Shown: one piece after another, positions 24,225-30,825 of the stretch
Layout of the letters: each line of letters starts with the position of its first letter
How positions within the stretch are numbered: position 1 is the stretch's first letter
Assembly (NCBI GenBank): GCA_964405375.1
Contig: CAYONQ010000024.1
Location: forward strand, 1-32,157
DNA length: 32,157 nucleotides
Source: CAYONQ01 sp964405375
GTDB taxonomy: Bacteria > Planctomycetota > Phycisphaerae > Sedimentisphaerales > Anaerobacaceae
Direction of reading: 5' to 3'
Notes under the pieces: model-generated
Databases searched by the model: none
What the model was told of the DNA's origin: nothing
The model's input: the letters and a program-made list of their open reading frames with translations, nothing else
Position numbers and translations under genes: made by a program

Positions 24225-25496
24225 TTAGCGAACGCCAACAGCCATGTGACTTTTAAGCTCTTCCAAACGGGCGGTGGGGCTATCCATGCCTCCGATAATC
24301 GTGTAAACCCTTAAGCAATCCCGGTTGTCTTCGTATATGCCTCTGTGAATGGTGGCCTGGCCGGTTATCTCTGACAAGACGTCAAATGCGTAGTCGATGT
24401 TGTCCTGCAGACCTTTGACGTTGGCCATTAGTTTCTTGCCGCCGACGGCTATGCAGCCGGCTACCTTGGCAGTGGACAAGTCGAATCCACCGGCAAGTAA
24501 TGTCTTCTCGAGGTTCTTCTTTACCGCACCGGATAATTCGAACTTGTCCTCAAATTTATTCACCTTGGTCAGGCCCATTATCGCACATCCACCTGCCTGC
24601 AGAATGCTGTGATAATCTACAGGGTCGAAGGATGTATATTGGCTGCTCATGGCGCTTAGCATATTGAAGATATCGAACAAGCTTGCGACAGTATTGTTTA
24701 TGCTGGGCCAGAATGATTTTACCGTCAGTCCCGGATACATCTTGTTAACCTTGTCGTTGTCCACAATGATAAGAGGTGATATTTTACCGGCTGCGGCTAT
24801 TTGACTTAGCTCGCGGGCGATATTGTACGCATTTTCAGCTACCAATGGAGAGCTGGATTCACCTATGGTGGGCAACGTCATAACTACGCCCACGCTTTTA
24901 TCCGGGTTCTTCAGCCCGACATACCGGGCATACCTTTTAGCAATCTCAATCAACTTAACAACGCTTCCGCTGCCAGTACCACCACCGGCCCCGAAGCCAA
25001 TCATAATATGGTCAACCTGAGTGCCGAATGTCTGCCTGGCAAGGTGCAAAATCTCCTGCTGGTGCTGCTGGACGGCTTCTTTACCTCTTTCCATATCCTT
25101 GCCGGCGCCCTTTTCACCTATGTCCATCAGGAACTTTTGGTTTTGGGGGATGTCGAGTAAGTCCAAATCATGGTGGGTGGTATTGACGGCCAGCACCTTC
25201 TTATAACCGAGGTCGTAGAAAGACTTCACCAATCTTCCACCGCACTGACCGGCGCCAATCCATGCATAGCGGGTGGAACCCTTGATTTCGTCCCCGACGC
25301 CAACCTCTTGCTCGATATTAGGTTCATATTGTTCCAAATCTAAGGTGGGCACTAACCAGGTATTGAAATCAAAATCACCCTTTGCCGTTACCGGGCTTCG
25401 TTTTTGAGTCCCGCTTCTCTTGAGGGGCGGGGTCGTTTTCCCCGTTGAGCTGGCCCTCGCTGTCGTTTTTCTGTTTTTAGCTGATTTTTCTGACAT
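24225..25496 (-). CDS. Tubulin/FtsZ-superfamily GTPase, stand-alone paralog
   Basis: 423 residues. A basic, Ser/Thr-rich tail (1-40) precedes a GTPase domain that is about two-thirds identical, by eye, to residues 66-430 of the fusion protein. Landmarks are GAGQCGG at 81-87, VNTTHHD at 104-110 (FtsZ-like Asn where the fusion has Asp), GAGGGTGSG at 169-177 and the T7 region SFDPVDY at 289-295, with Asp291 and Asp294. The protein ends eight residues after the point where the fusion enters its NtrC-like part. It would bind GTP and probably polymerise, alone or with the fusion partner. AGGAG precedes the ATG. It does not group obviously with FtsZ, TubZ or BtubA/B by eye. Confidence 0.85.
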   Translation of the reverse strand: MSEKSAKNRKTTARASSTGKTTPPLKRSGTQKRSPVTAKGDFDFNTWLVPTLDLEQYEPNIEQEVGVGDEIKGSTRYAWIGAGQCGGRLVKSFYDLGYKKVLAVNTTHHDLDLLDIPQNQKFLMDIGEKGAGKDMERGKEAVQQHQQEILHLARQTFGTQVDHIMIGFGAGGGTGSGSVVKLIEIAKRYARYVGLKNPDKSVGVVMTLPTIGESSSPLVAENAYNIARELSQIAAAGKISPLIIVDNDKVNKMYPGLTVKSFWPSINNTVASLFDIFNMLSAMSSQYTSFDPVDYHSILQAGGCAIMGLTKVNKFEDKFELSGAVKKNLEKTLLAGGFDLSTAKVAGCIAVGGKKLMANVKGLQDNIDYAFDVLSEITGQATIHRGIYEDNRDCLRVYTIIGGMDSPTARLEELKSHMAVGVR

Positions 25497-25518
25497 TTTC
25501 GTTTCTCCTATATTTATC

Positions 25519-25531
25519 TAAACGATTGTTT
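25519..25531. promoter_or_regulatory. Shared 13-bp motif upstream of the stand-alone tubulin-like gene
   Basis: TAAACGATTGTTT, 23-35 bp before the ATG at 25496, matches 13 of 13 bases (inverted) with the site upstream of the fusion gene. It would overlap or abut the core promoter, as a repressor operator might. The half-sites AAAC and GTTT are symmetrical around GATT. Confidence 0.45.
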
Positions 25532-25580
25532 GTTAGCCCCCTTTTTAATTGTTTTTTATGGAACATCCGTTATAAGCATT

Positions 25581-25624
25581 CCCCGCTTTTGCGGGGACAG
25601 GTTTACCCCTGCGCCAAGCAGGGG
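25581..25624. other. Two adjacent GC-rich hairpins upstream of the tubulin-like gene pair
   Basis: CCCCGC-TTTT-GCGGGG (25581-25596, six-bp stem) is followed by CCCCTGC-GCCAA-GCAGGGG (25606-25624, seven-bp stem). They lie in the 346-bp gap between the GAF-like gene and the tubulin-like genes. On the minus strand neither is followed by a strong T-run. They may end the GAF-like transcript or be part of a repeat element. Confidence 0.5.
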
Positions 25625-25697
25625 CAACACCGTTTTTCATCGACTTGCTAAGGGGGGCACATAACTTCTTTTTCCCCTTTTTTGCTTTTTTGGCAAA

Positions 25698-25803
25698 CCC
25701 CGCACCTACCTTGGGAAATGACAATCAAACACGCTCCGATAATCCCCTTGCGAGATGTCGCTCGAATAACATTTGACAAGCTGCTTCCAAGGTAGGTGCG
25801 GGG
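25698..25803. repeat. 106-bp inverted-repeat element, perfect 17-bp arms
   Basis: CCCCGCACCTACCTTGG (25698-25714) is exactly inverted as CCAAGGTAGGTGCGGGG (25787-25803), with 72 bp between. The outer nine bases are those of the element at 357-437, while the inner arm and the centre differ. It lies 39 bp past the stop of the GAF-like gene. No direct target duplication is apparent. Confidence 0.75.
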
Positions 25804-25842
25804 CGGTAGCTTTAAGACCGATATTCTCTCACAGCAAAGGTC

Positions 25843-26475
25843 TTAATCGGTAGCCGGCAAGGGTACCTGGCAGGATTGGATTGCTCGCGATAGGCCGGGG
25901 GCTATTGCAGAGATGTTGGTCAGTTCGGCGGCAGTTAATTTGTTTTGCGATTGAGCCCGGTAAATCAATACAAAACCCACAGATGTACCGAACTGACCCA
26001 ATGGGACAGTGACAACCGACGTCTTATTTAGCACACTTAAGTTGCCTTGCAGGCCTATTGCGAACAGGTCATCGAGGGTGCATAGTTTGTTCGATTTGCA
26101 GATATTGTCCACCAGCTCGGCCGTGAAGCAGTTTTCAAGGTGCTGCTTCTCAAGGGTTATTGGCTGGTCGCTTTCGAATAAATGTAGTTCGAAATTGTCT
26201 GTCTGACGCAAAAAGAAAGCAATGTTCGCATCGGGGATTTCATTTTTGATGAGTTTGCCGGAAGTAGCGAGCAGACTGCTCAAGTCGGTTGTTCCAACGA
26301 TTGATTCGTAAAAGTTGGCGGTGAAGCTGATGGTATTCAGCCGTTTGATGAACTCTCTCTGGGTTGCGATGATGTCGTTGCAGAGTATGTCTATTTTTTT
26401 GGCCTGCGTTTTGCGCTGCTTGTTGACTTTACTGACAAGCAGGCGCAGTCTTTTATGCCTTTGTTTATGATCCAC
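25843..26475 (-). CDS. Coiled-coil protein with GAF-like domain
   Basis: 210 residues. The first 45 residues are strongly charged and probably a coiled coil (RHKRLRLLVSKVNKQRKTQAKKID). Residues about 55-200 alternate helix and strand as in GAF-type sensor domains, with SLLATSGKLIKNEIPDANIAFF near the start and VVTVPLGQFGTSVGFVLIYRA before the last helix. No enzymatic output domain is present, so it may be a small-molecule or redox sensor that acts through its coiled coil. It lies upstream of the two tubulin-like genes on the same strand, but 346 bp of repeat-rich DNA separate them, so co-transcription is unsure. The ATG has no strong ribosome-binding site. Confidence 0.6.
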   Translation of the reverse strand: MDHKQRHKRLRLLVSKVNKQRKTQAKKIDILCNDIIATQREFIKRLNTISFTANFYESIVGTTDLSSLLATSGKLIKNEIPDANIAFFLRQTDNFELHLFESDQPITLEKQHLENCFTAELVDNICKSNKLCTLDDLFAIGLQGNLSVLNKTSVVTVPLGQFGTSVGFVLIYRAQSQNKLTAAELTNISAIAPGLSRAIQSCQVPLPATD

Positions 26476-26687
26476 CGAATCCTCGCTATACTGATTATTG
26501 GAGTTTAGGATTATTACCCGGATTGTAAGTTCGGCTTATAAAGCCGGCGGCTTTAGTCCGAAAGACGCCTTATGGTGGGGTGAGGGAACATTTAATGAGT
26601 TTTTAGCCGGCTGCCCTATAAATAAGCGGTTACCAGTTTTGATGTGATTGGGACGGGCTCGAGGACATATCTCGGCCAAAATGAGTG

Positions 26688-26753
26688 CATATTGATTTGC
26701 CCGTATTTTCGGACTTACTCTGCTCCCGAATGTTTTTGTCGGGAGTCAATATG
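26688..26753. other. Long imperfect hairpin downstream of the PAC2 gene
   Basis: CATATTGA (26688-26695) pairs with TCAATATG (26746-26753), and inside it CTCCCGA (26723-26729) pairs with TCGGGAG (26739-26745). It lies 22 bp past the PAC2 stop on the minus strand. There is no terminal T-run, so it may be an RNA-stabilising or terminating structure. The rest of 26476-26774 holds nothing recognised. Confidence 0.4.
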
Positions 26754-26774
26754 TGTTTGCCGGCTCGGCAGCCC

Positions 26775-27644
26775 CTAATCCAATCTGACCCCTTGCTGTT
26801 CGAGCCACTTTTTCAAATCCCCCATTTCGCTGTCGAATATCTCGTTGTCGTAGTTTTCCTCCAGTTTGCGGATGTTGCTGGTTAATTCGGGTTGTTCCTG
26901 CACAACATCGCTTAATTTCTTTTCGAACTCGTCGCTGATGTCCCGCAGGTCGTCGAGCTTTATTTGCAGCCCTAAAATGCTCGCCAGCCGTCTTATCACC
27001 GCCTCTATGCACTTGGGGTTGTTGCCCTGTACGTAGGCGGGAATCGTGGCCACAAGACTTGCCATATTCAAACCCTCTTTGCCGGCGTTGGCTGTCAGGT
27101 AGGTAACTATACTGGCAGGGCCTTCGTAGCTCGTGAATTTTACGCCGTACTGCTGGAAGGTCTCTTTAAGTTTTGCATCGGAGGCCGAACAAAGGATTCT
27201 TGGCTCGCGAGTGTGGGGCACAAGGCCGGCAACGCTGCCTATAAAATATATCATTCTAACCCCAAATTCCGAGCACAGCGAGAAGACGCAGTCTGCAAAT
27301 TCTTGCCACCGCAGATTGGGCTCTTTGCCCAGAAACAATATGAGATTTTGTTTTTGATTGCAGAAAAACGCATTTGTCGTTGTCTCGAGGGATGTAATCA
27401 GACCGTCCTTTATTTTCGTGTGCGGTCTGAATAACGCTGTCATTTCCATTGAGCCGGGGAAATTGTTTATATAAAAACCTTCCGGCTCAATATCAGCTAA
27501 TTTTTCTGCGCGGAGCTTCTCGATAAAGTACTTTACTGTCCCTGTCGAGACCTCGCCGCCATCCATCCAGCCCGAAAAACCCAGCAGCAGGCGAGGGCTG
27601 TCGAGTTCCGGCCTTTTATAGATGCGCAGTTTATCAGACACCAC
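26775..27644 (-). CDS. PAC2-family protein (proteasome-assembly-chaperone-like)
   Basis: 289 residues with features of the PAC2 family: LLLGFSGWMDGGEVS near residues 20-34, NNFPGSMEM, an internal FIGSVAGLVPHTR (about 144-156), SYEGPASIVTYL, and VATIPAYVQGNNPK (about 202-215). PAC2 proteins in eukaryotes and archaea relate to proteasome assembly chaperones; in bacteria their role is unknown. The C-terminal 50 residues are acidic and helical. The start is GTG at 27644, with AAGG eight bases upstream; a second GTG follows directly. No proteasome gene is in the window. Same strand as the GAF-like and tubulin-like genes. Confidence 0.8.
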   Translation of the reverse strand: MVSDKLRIYKRPELDSPRLLLGFSGWMDGGEVSTGTVKYFIEKLRAEKLADIEPEGFYINNFPGSMEMTALFRPHTKIKDGLITSLETTTNAFFCNQKQNLILFLGKEPNLRWQEFADCVFSLCSEFGVRMIYFIGSVAGLVPHTREPRILCSASDAKLKETFQQYGVKFTSYEGPASIVTYLTANAGKEGLNMASLVATIPAYVQGNNPKCIEAVIRRLASILGLQIKLDDLRDISDEFEKKLSDVVQEQPELTSNIRKLEENYDNEIFDSEMGDLKKWLEQQGVRLD

Positions 27645-27891
27645 TATTCAAACCTTGTGTTTTATAGAGGCCGCTTTACCGATTATTTCAAATTTTATCC
27701 AGACGAATCCGCCGTCCTTATCATCCTCGTGCAGAACTTACCCTCAGACTTGTCCTCAGCTATGTCAAAGCAGTCAAATGGGGGGACTCAGTCTCTTTCC
27801 CACTAATCACTGCAAGCTATTTCGCAACCTTCCGAAGCGGTGGTATCGGTATCGATAAACTGGTTTTTTGAGATTATGAAATGGGTTCCAA

Positions 27892-28416
27892 TCATCCTGG
27901 CCTCTGCACCAGCCCGAGTTTCTGCAACCTGGCTTCAAATTCTTTCTGCTGCTCGGCTATCAGCTTTTCGATACTCGCGGCTGTTTCTGTGGCTTTCTCT
28001 TTTACTGCCAGCTTGTGAATAGTGTTCAACTTACCGATAAATTCTTCGTGTTCCGCCCTTAGCTGTCTTTCTCCTTTCAGTTTGGCGAGTTGCTCTTCAA
28101 TAATTGCGACCGATTGCCGCCGCTCTTCACGTATCTTCCTGAAATTTTCTCTTAGTTTGTTTCTTTCTTCCTCAGGGAGGTCTTGCCGTCTCACCTGGCC
28201 TGCGGGCAGTGACTCTAAGCCTGACTTTATCTTCGTAAGTTGTTCTTCAATAGATGCTATCACTTTCAGTCGTTCTTCACGCCTCATACCTTGACGCCTG
28301 TCGCCTCTGGCTCTGGCAGGACGCTCGGCTGGTGTACCTTCTGGCTGGCCAAATGAAATCCACGCCGCCGCCAGAATCATTAGAGTACTGACGATTGAGA
28401 TTAGGTACCGCTTCAT
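27892..28416 (-). CDS. Secreted charged coiled-coil protein
   Basis: About 174 residues from the ATG at 28416 (MKRYLISIVSTLM), which has GGAGG nine bases upstream; a TTG 15 bases earlier overlaps that site and is rejected. A signal peptide (about 1-22) is followed by an Arg/Glu-rich protein with long helices, for example EERLKVIASIEEQLTKIK and EERRQSVAIIEEQLAKLK, two related repeats. It probably forms a periplasmic coiled coil. No known family is recognised with certainty; it resembles in composition the small periplasmic Spy-type or OmpH-type chaperones, but no shared motif was confirmed. Confidence 0.65.
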   Translation of the reverse strand: MKRYLISIVSTLMILAAAWISFGQPEGTPAERPARARGDRRQGMRREERLKVIASIEEQLTKIKSGLESLPAGQVRRQDLPEEERNKLRENFRKIREERRQSVAIIEEQLAKLKGERQLRAEHEEFIGKLNTIHKLAVKEKATETAASIEKLIAEQQKEFEARLQKLGLVQRPG

Positions 28417-28557
28417 AATACTATCCTCCAAAACAAGTTAAAAAGTAACATTTCAACTGACTCTCACTGTGAGCATCGGTTGATTATCATATTACCCAAA
28501 AGGTTCGTCTAATTCCAGCGCATTTTGCGAAGATTTTGTCCGCCAGGAAAAGTTAAG

Positions 28558-28605
28558 AGTGAGCTAAAGTTTAGGCACTTTAGGCACTCCAAACTTTAGT
28601 TCACT
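28558..28605. repeat. Inverted repeat built of the GTGAGCTAAAG word family
   Basis: AGTGAGCTAAAGTTT (28558-28572) pairs with AAACTTTAGTTCACT (28591-28605), with one mismatch, around an 18-base loop containing AGGCACTTTAGGCACT. The words are those of the direct tandem array at 620-672, here arranged as a hairpin. The remainder of 28417-28719 shows no gene. The repeat lies downstream of the small membrane protein gene and might act as its terminator. Confidence 0.65.
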
Positions 28606-28706
28606 TCGGAAGACCGATGCACTTATTTTTTGCGGATCGTTTTGGTCTGCTTCTGCTGGTTGCTGTGGAAACTCGCCTCGCTAACGCTCGCCGCTGCGAA
28701 ACGCTT

Positions 28707-28734
28707 TGGCGTAGCGGGGCTATGGCGTAGCGGG
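28707..28734. repeat. Direct repeat TGGCGTAGCGGG overlapping the end of a gene
   Basis: TGGCGTAGCGGG occurs at 28707-28718 and 28723-28734. The second copy encodes the last residues and stop of the small membrane protein on the minus strand, so its C-terminal PPATP tail may derive from repeat DNA. Confidence 0.6.
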
Positions 28735-28980
28735 TGGGTAGCGTTCTCGCATTTGCTCGGCCAGCGTATCTATGCGTTTTGCCAGCAGCATTCTCTGTCT
28801 CATTGAGCTTGCGCAGGATATCAATATTACGCCGAGACAAACAACAAATAGCCCCACAGCCCAGATACAACCATCCGTCCAGTTGGCCCGCCGAAGAGCC
28901 AGGCCTGTCAATGGCACGACAACCAGCGTCCCACCGAAGATATACTCAAGCACCCAAACTACTAATCTATCCTTGAACAT
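28720..28980 (-). CDS. Small two-helix membrane protein
   Basis: 86 residues, with hydrophobic segments at about 7-28 and 39-58 and a basic, helical C-terminal tail (MRQRMLLAKRIDTLAEQMRE). A strong GGGAGG lies five bases upstream of the ATG, which supports expression. No family is recognised. It overlaps a spurious frame on the same strand. The function cannot be stated; in size and layout it resembles many small inner-membrane proteins of unknown role. Confidence 0.65.
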   Translation of the reverse strand: MFKDRLVVWVLEYIFGGTLVVVPLTGLALRRANWTDGCIWAVGLFVVCLGVILISCASSMRQRMLLAKRIDTLAEQMRERYPPATP

Positions 28981-29139
28981 TATAACCTCCCATAATTTGA
29001 CCGCATCTTAATTTGCAATTTTACGACTCCCCTCCATTCTCGTGCATAGTTTATAAAAACTTCTGGCTTCTTCAAGTCCATTTTGCTCTCGGCTAAAATC
29101 CCCGGCAATACTTATTTCATAACCCGCATAGGAATATTG

Positions 29140-29475
29140 TCAATCGTTGCATGAGGGATTGTAGTTATCGATCAGATCCTGCTCTATTTCAAGTCGAGTG
29201 TCTTCATCTTGTTCTCTGTGAACACAGATACAATTTGCTTTGTGCTGAACGAAGCAGTCATGTTTGTGATGATTATCAAAACGAGTTGAAAGATCTTCTG
29301 TTTGACCGACGTAAATCCTTGTGTGGGAATAACCGCCTTCCAAATTTTTGCTGCGCTTGGTCACAAAATATACAGCACTATAGTCTTCCTTGAAGCTGGT
29401 TCCCCACTGGTAAGCGTTAAACTCATACTCTTTCCCGGACGCGCCGGTGAATGAAACTGTGCCTAGCTTTGCCAT
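29140..29475 (-). CDS. Single-domain GIY-YIG-like nuclease protein
   Basis: 111 residues. After a short beta-rich lead, the GIY-YIG pattern is visible: AVYFVTKR (GIY strand, diverged), RIYVGQTEDLSTRFDNH (YIG strand as YVG, with the conserved Arg) and a late Glu in IEQDLIDNYNPSCND. This is a minimal stand-alone domain, as in UvrC-N-like or small endonuclease families. The GIY tyrosine is retained as Tyr35 or nearby. GAGG lies eight bases before the ATG. It is the last gene of the sigma-factor/ImmA operon. Whether it cuts DNA cannot be told from sequence. Confidence 0.75.
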   Translation of the reverse strand: MAKLGTVSFTGASGKEYEFNAYQWGTSFKEDYSAVYFVTKRSKNLEGGYSHTRIYVGQTEDLSTRFDNHHKHDCFVQHKANCICVHREQDEDTRLEIEQDLIDNYNPSCND

Positions 29476-29504
29476 TTTACTTTCCTCTTTTTCCAGTTAG
29501 ACTC

Positions 29505-29636
29505 CTACTTTTTCCTTCCTTTTTTAATTGTCTCCACCACAGTGGTGCTTTTCCTTCTTTGTGCTTCCTTAACAGGTATAAATTCGCCGGTTCTTGCATC
29601 TCTACCTATTTTTCTTGTGTTACTTTTTCTAGCCAT
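29505..29636 (-). CDS. 43-residue basic protein of unknown function
   Basis: A 44-codon frame with an excellent ribosome-binding site (AAGGAG, eight bases before the ATG) encodes a protein starting MARKSNTRKIGRDARTGEF and continuing IPVKEAQRRKSTTVVETIKK. It is strongly basic. The pattern GRDARTGEF-(I/V)-P followed by STTVVETI resembles a class of very small conserved proteins that I recall from diverse bacteria, sometimes beside toxin-antitoxin-like genes, but I cannot name a family. It sits 21 bp after the ImmA-type gene and 29 bp before the GIY-YIG gene, all in one direction. Confidence 0.75.
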   Translation of the reverse strand: MARKSNTRKIGRDARTGEFIPVKEAQRRKSTTVVETIKKGRKK

Positions 29637-29657
29637 ATCTAAAGCTCCTTATTAAGA

Positions 29658-30437
29658 TTAGCCATTATATGACGGATTGGATAACATAGTCAGAACCAAT
29701 GCTGTATATCCAAGAGGAAACGCCTCCTCCCAGATTTCACATTCACTTCTTCTCTTTGAAAACCATACGCTTGAATCTGATTCTTTTTCAAAAACTTCTC
29801 CACTGCCCTGATTCTTAGTAGCTTCGCCACTGGCGCTATTCCATGGAATATCTTTGCGGCCTCGCCATTGGAAACCGGTATATTCCATTTCGTCAGAAGC
29901 TAGGTAAAATTTCTGCTGACCATCCTGTGAAAGGATAACAGCACAAGGCTCTGGGGTCATCCTAACATATCTGATAGCCATTGCAGTAGCCGATACTTGC
30001 AGTTCATTTGCTAGTTTCAGCAAATCCTTTAACGTAAGAAAAGTTCTTTTGGATATAAGTTTATTAAGATAATTCTCTGGGACTAACAAGTAAGAGGCAA
30101 ATTCATCCGCTTCTCTTTCTAGGCCCTTGTCGCTGATAAAACCTGGTTTTGAATTATGGGATTTCCCGGTAAGCAGCAACTTTCTGTGCTCAGGGATATA
30201 GAAATGACCCAACTCGTGAGCAATAGAAAATCTTACTCTTGGACTTATCACTGCCGGATGATAAAGGATAAAGATCTTCTTGTCTGGAATATATTCTATC
30301 CTCCCATCAAATTTGTCTCCATAATCCGCCGGTCTTGGACGGATATTGCCCTCACTGTGAATTATCTTGTCGAGATCTATCGGCAAATCAGCATCTTCTT
30401 GCAAATCATCAATTATTTGATTAACTTCAGGATTCAT
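29658..30437 (-). CDS. ImmA/IrrE-family zinc metallopeptidase
   Basis: About 259 residues from the ATG at 30437 (MNPEVNQIID); an earlier start at 30494 would overlap the upstream gene by 68 bp and add a basic non-conserved stretch. AAGGA is about 13 bases upstream. The zinc motif HELGH is at 74-78, and the supporting motif EREADEFASYLLVP follows about 30 residues later, as in ImmA and IrrE. These proteases cleave a partner repressor or regulator. The C-terminal half (about 160-259) has no assigned fold. The likely target is a neighbour, such as the acidic protein just upstream. Overlap of 11 bp implies coupled translation. Confidence 0.87.
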   Translation of the reverse strand: MNPEVNQIIDDLQEDADLPIDLDKIIHSEGNIRPRPADYGDKFDGRIEYIPDKKIFILYHPAVISPRVRFSIAHELGHFYIPEHRKLLLTGKSHNSKPGFISDKGLEREADEFASYLLVPENYLNKLISKRTFLTLKDLLKLANELQVSATAMAIRYVRMTPEPCAVILSQDGQQKFYLASDEMEYTGFQWRGRKDIPWNSASGEATKNQGSGEVFEKESDSSVWFSKRRSECEIWEEAFPLGYTALVLTMLSNPSYNG

Positions 30438-30825
30438 TGTTCTGGTTGTTATCCTTATTTTCCTCTTCCTCCAGAGCTTTCTTACGTTCTTCATCTATTT
30501 TGCGGTGGGTTTCTTCATCAAGACCATCTCCATTTTTATCACGATTCATTGCAAAACTTTCCTGCACCAGTTCTTCATTGACCGTAATATCCTGCTGATG
30601 TTTATCTGAAGTGGTTTTTTGCCCTTCAATAAGCTTGTCTATAAAGTCGGTTCCCCAGGAGTTAATTGCTTCTTTGTCTTCCTTCGATAATTGAGCAGGC
30701 TGTTGAAAGAATTTCTCTGCCTGTTCATCGGAAAGTTCTTTGGGGAAGTCCAAACGGAATGCGGCTGCCAGCAACGCTTCTAATGCTTTTTCATCTTTAC
30801 TGATATTGTCGTTTGTCTCAGTCAT
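30427..30825 (-). CDS. Acidic hypothetical protein between sigma factor and metallopeptidase
   Basis: About 132 residues from the ATG at 30825, which is nine bases after GGAG; the ATG six bases earlier is only three bases away. It overlaps the sigma-factor stop by eight bases. The protein is acidic, hydrophilic and probably helical, with a C-terminal stretch DKNGDGLDEE resembling a calcium-binding EF-hand loop and a highly charged end (EEENKDNNQNNES). No family is recognised. Its position between a sigma factor and an ImmA/IrrE protease makes it a candidate anti-sigma factor or protease substrate; this is inference only. Confidence 0.7.
   Translation of the reverse strand: MTETNDNISKDEKALEALLAAAFRLDFPKELSDEQAEKFFQQPAQLSKEDKEAINSWGTDFIDKLIEGQKTTSDKHQQDITVNEELVQESFAMNRDKNGDGLDEETHRKIDEERKKALEEEENKDNNQNNES

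Noticed and set aside
28601..28870. 89-codon minus-strand frame
   Set aside because: It overlaps the small membrane protein gene, which has the better ribosome-binding site and membrane helices; this frame reads through direct repeats.
30156..30581. 141-codon plus-strand frame
   Set aside because: Antisense to the metallopeptidase and acidic-protein genes; no ribosome-binding site.
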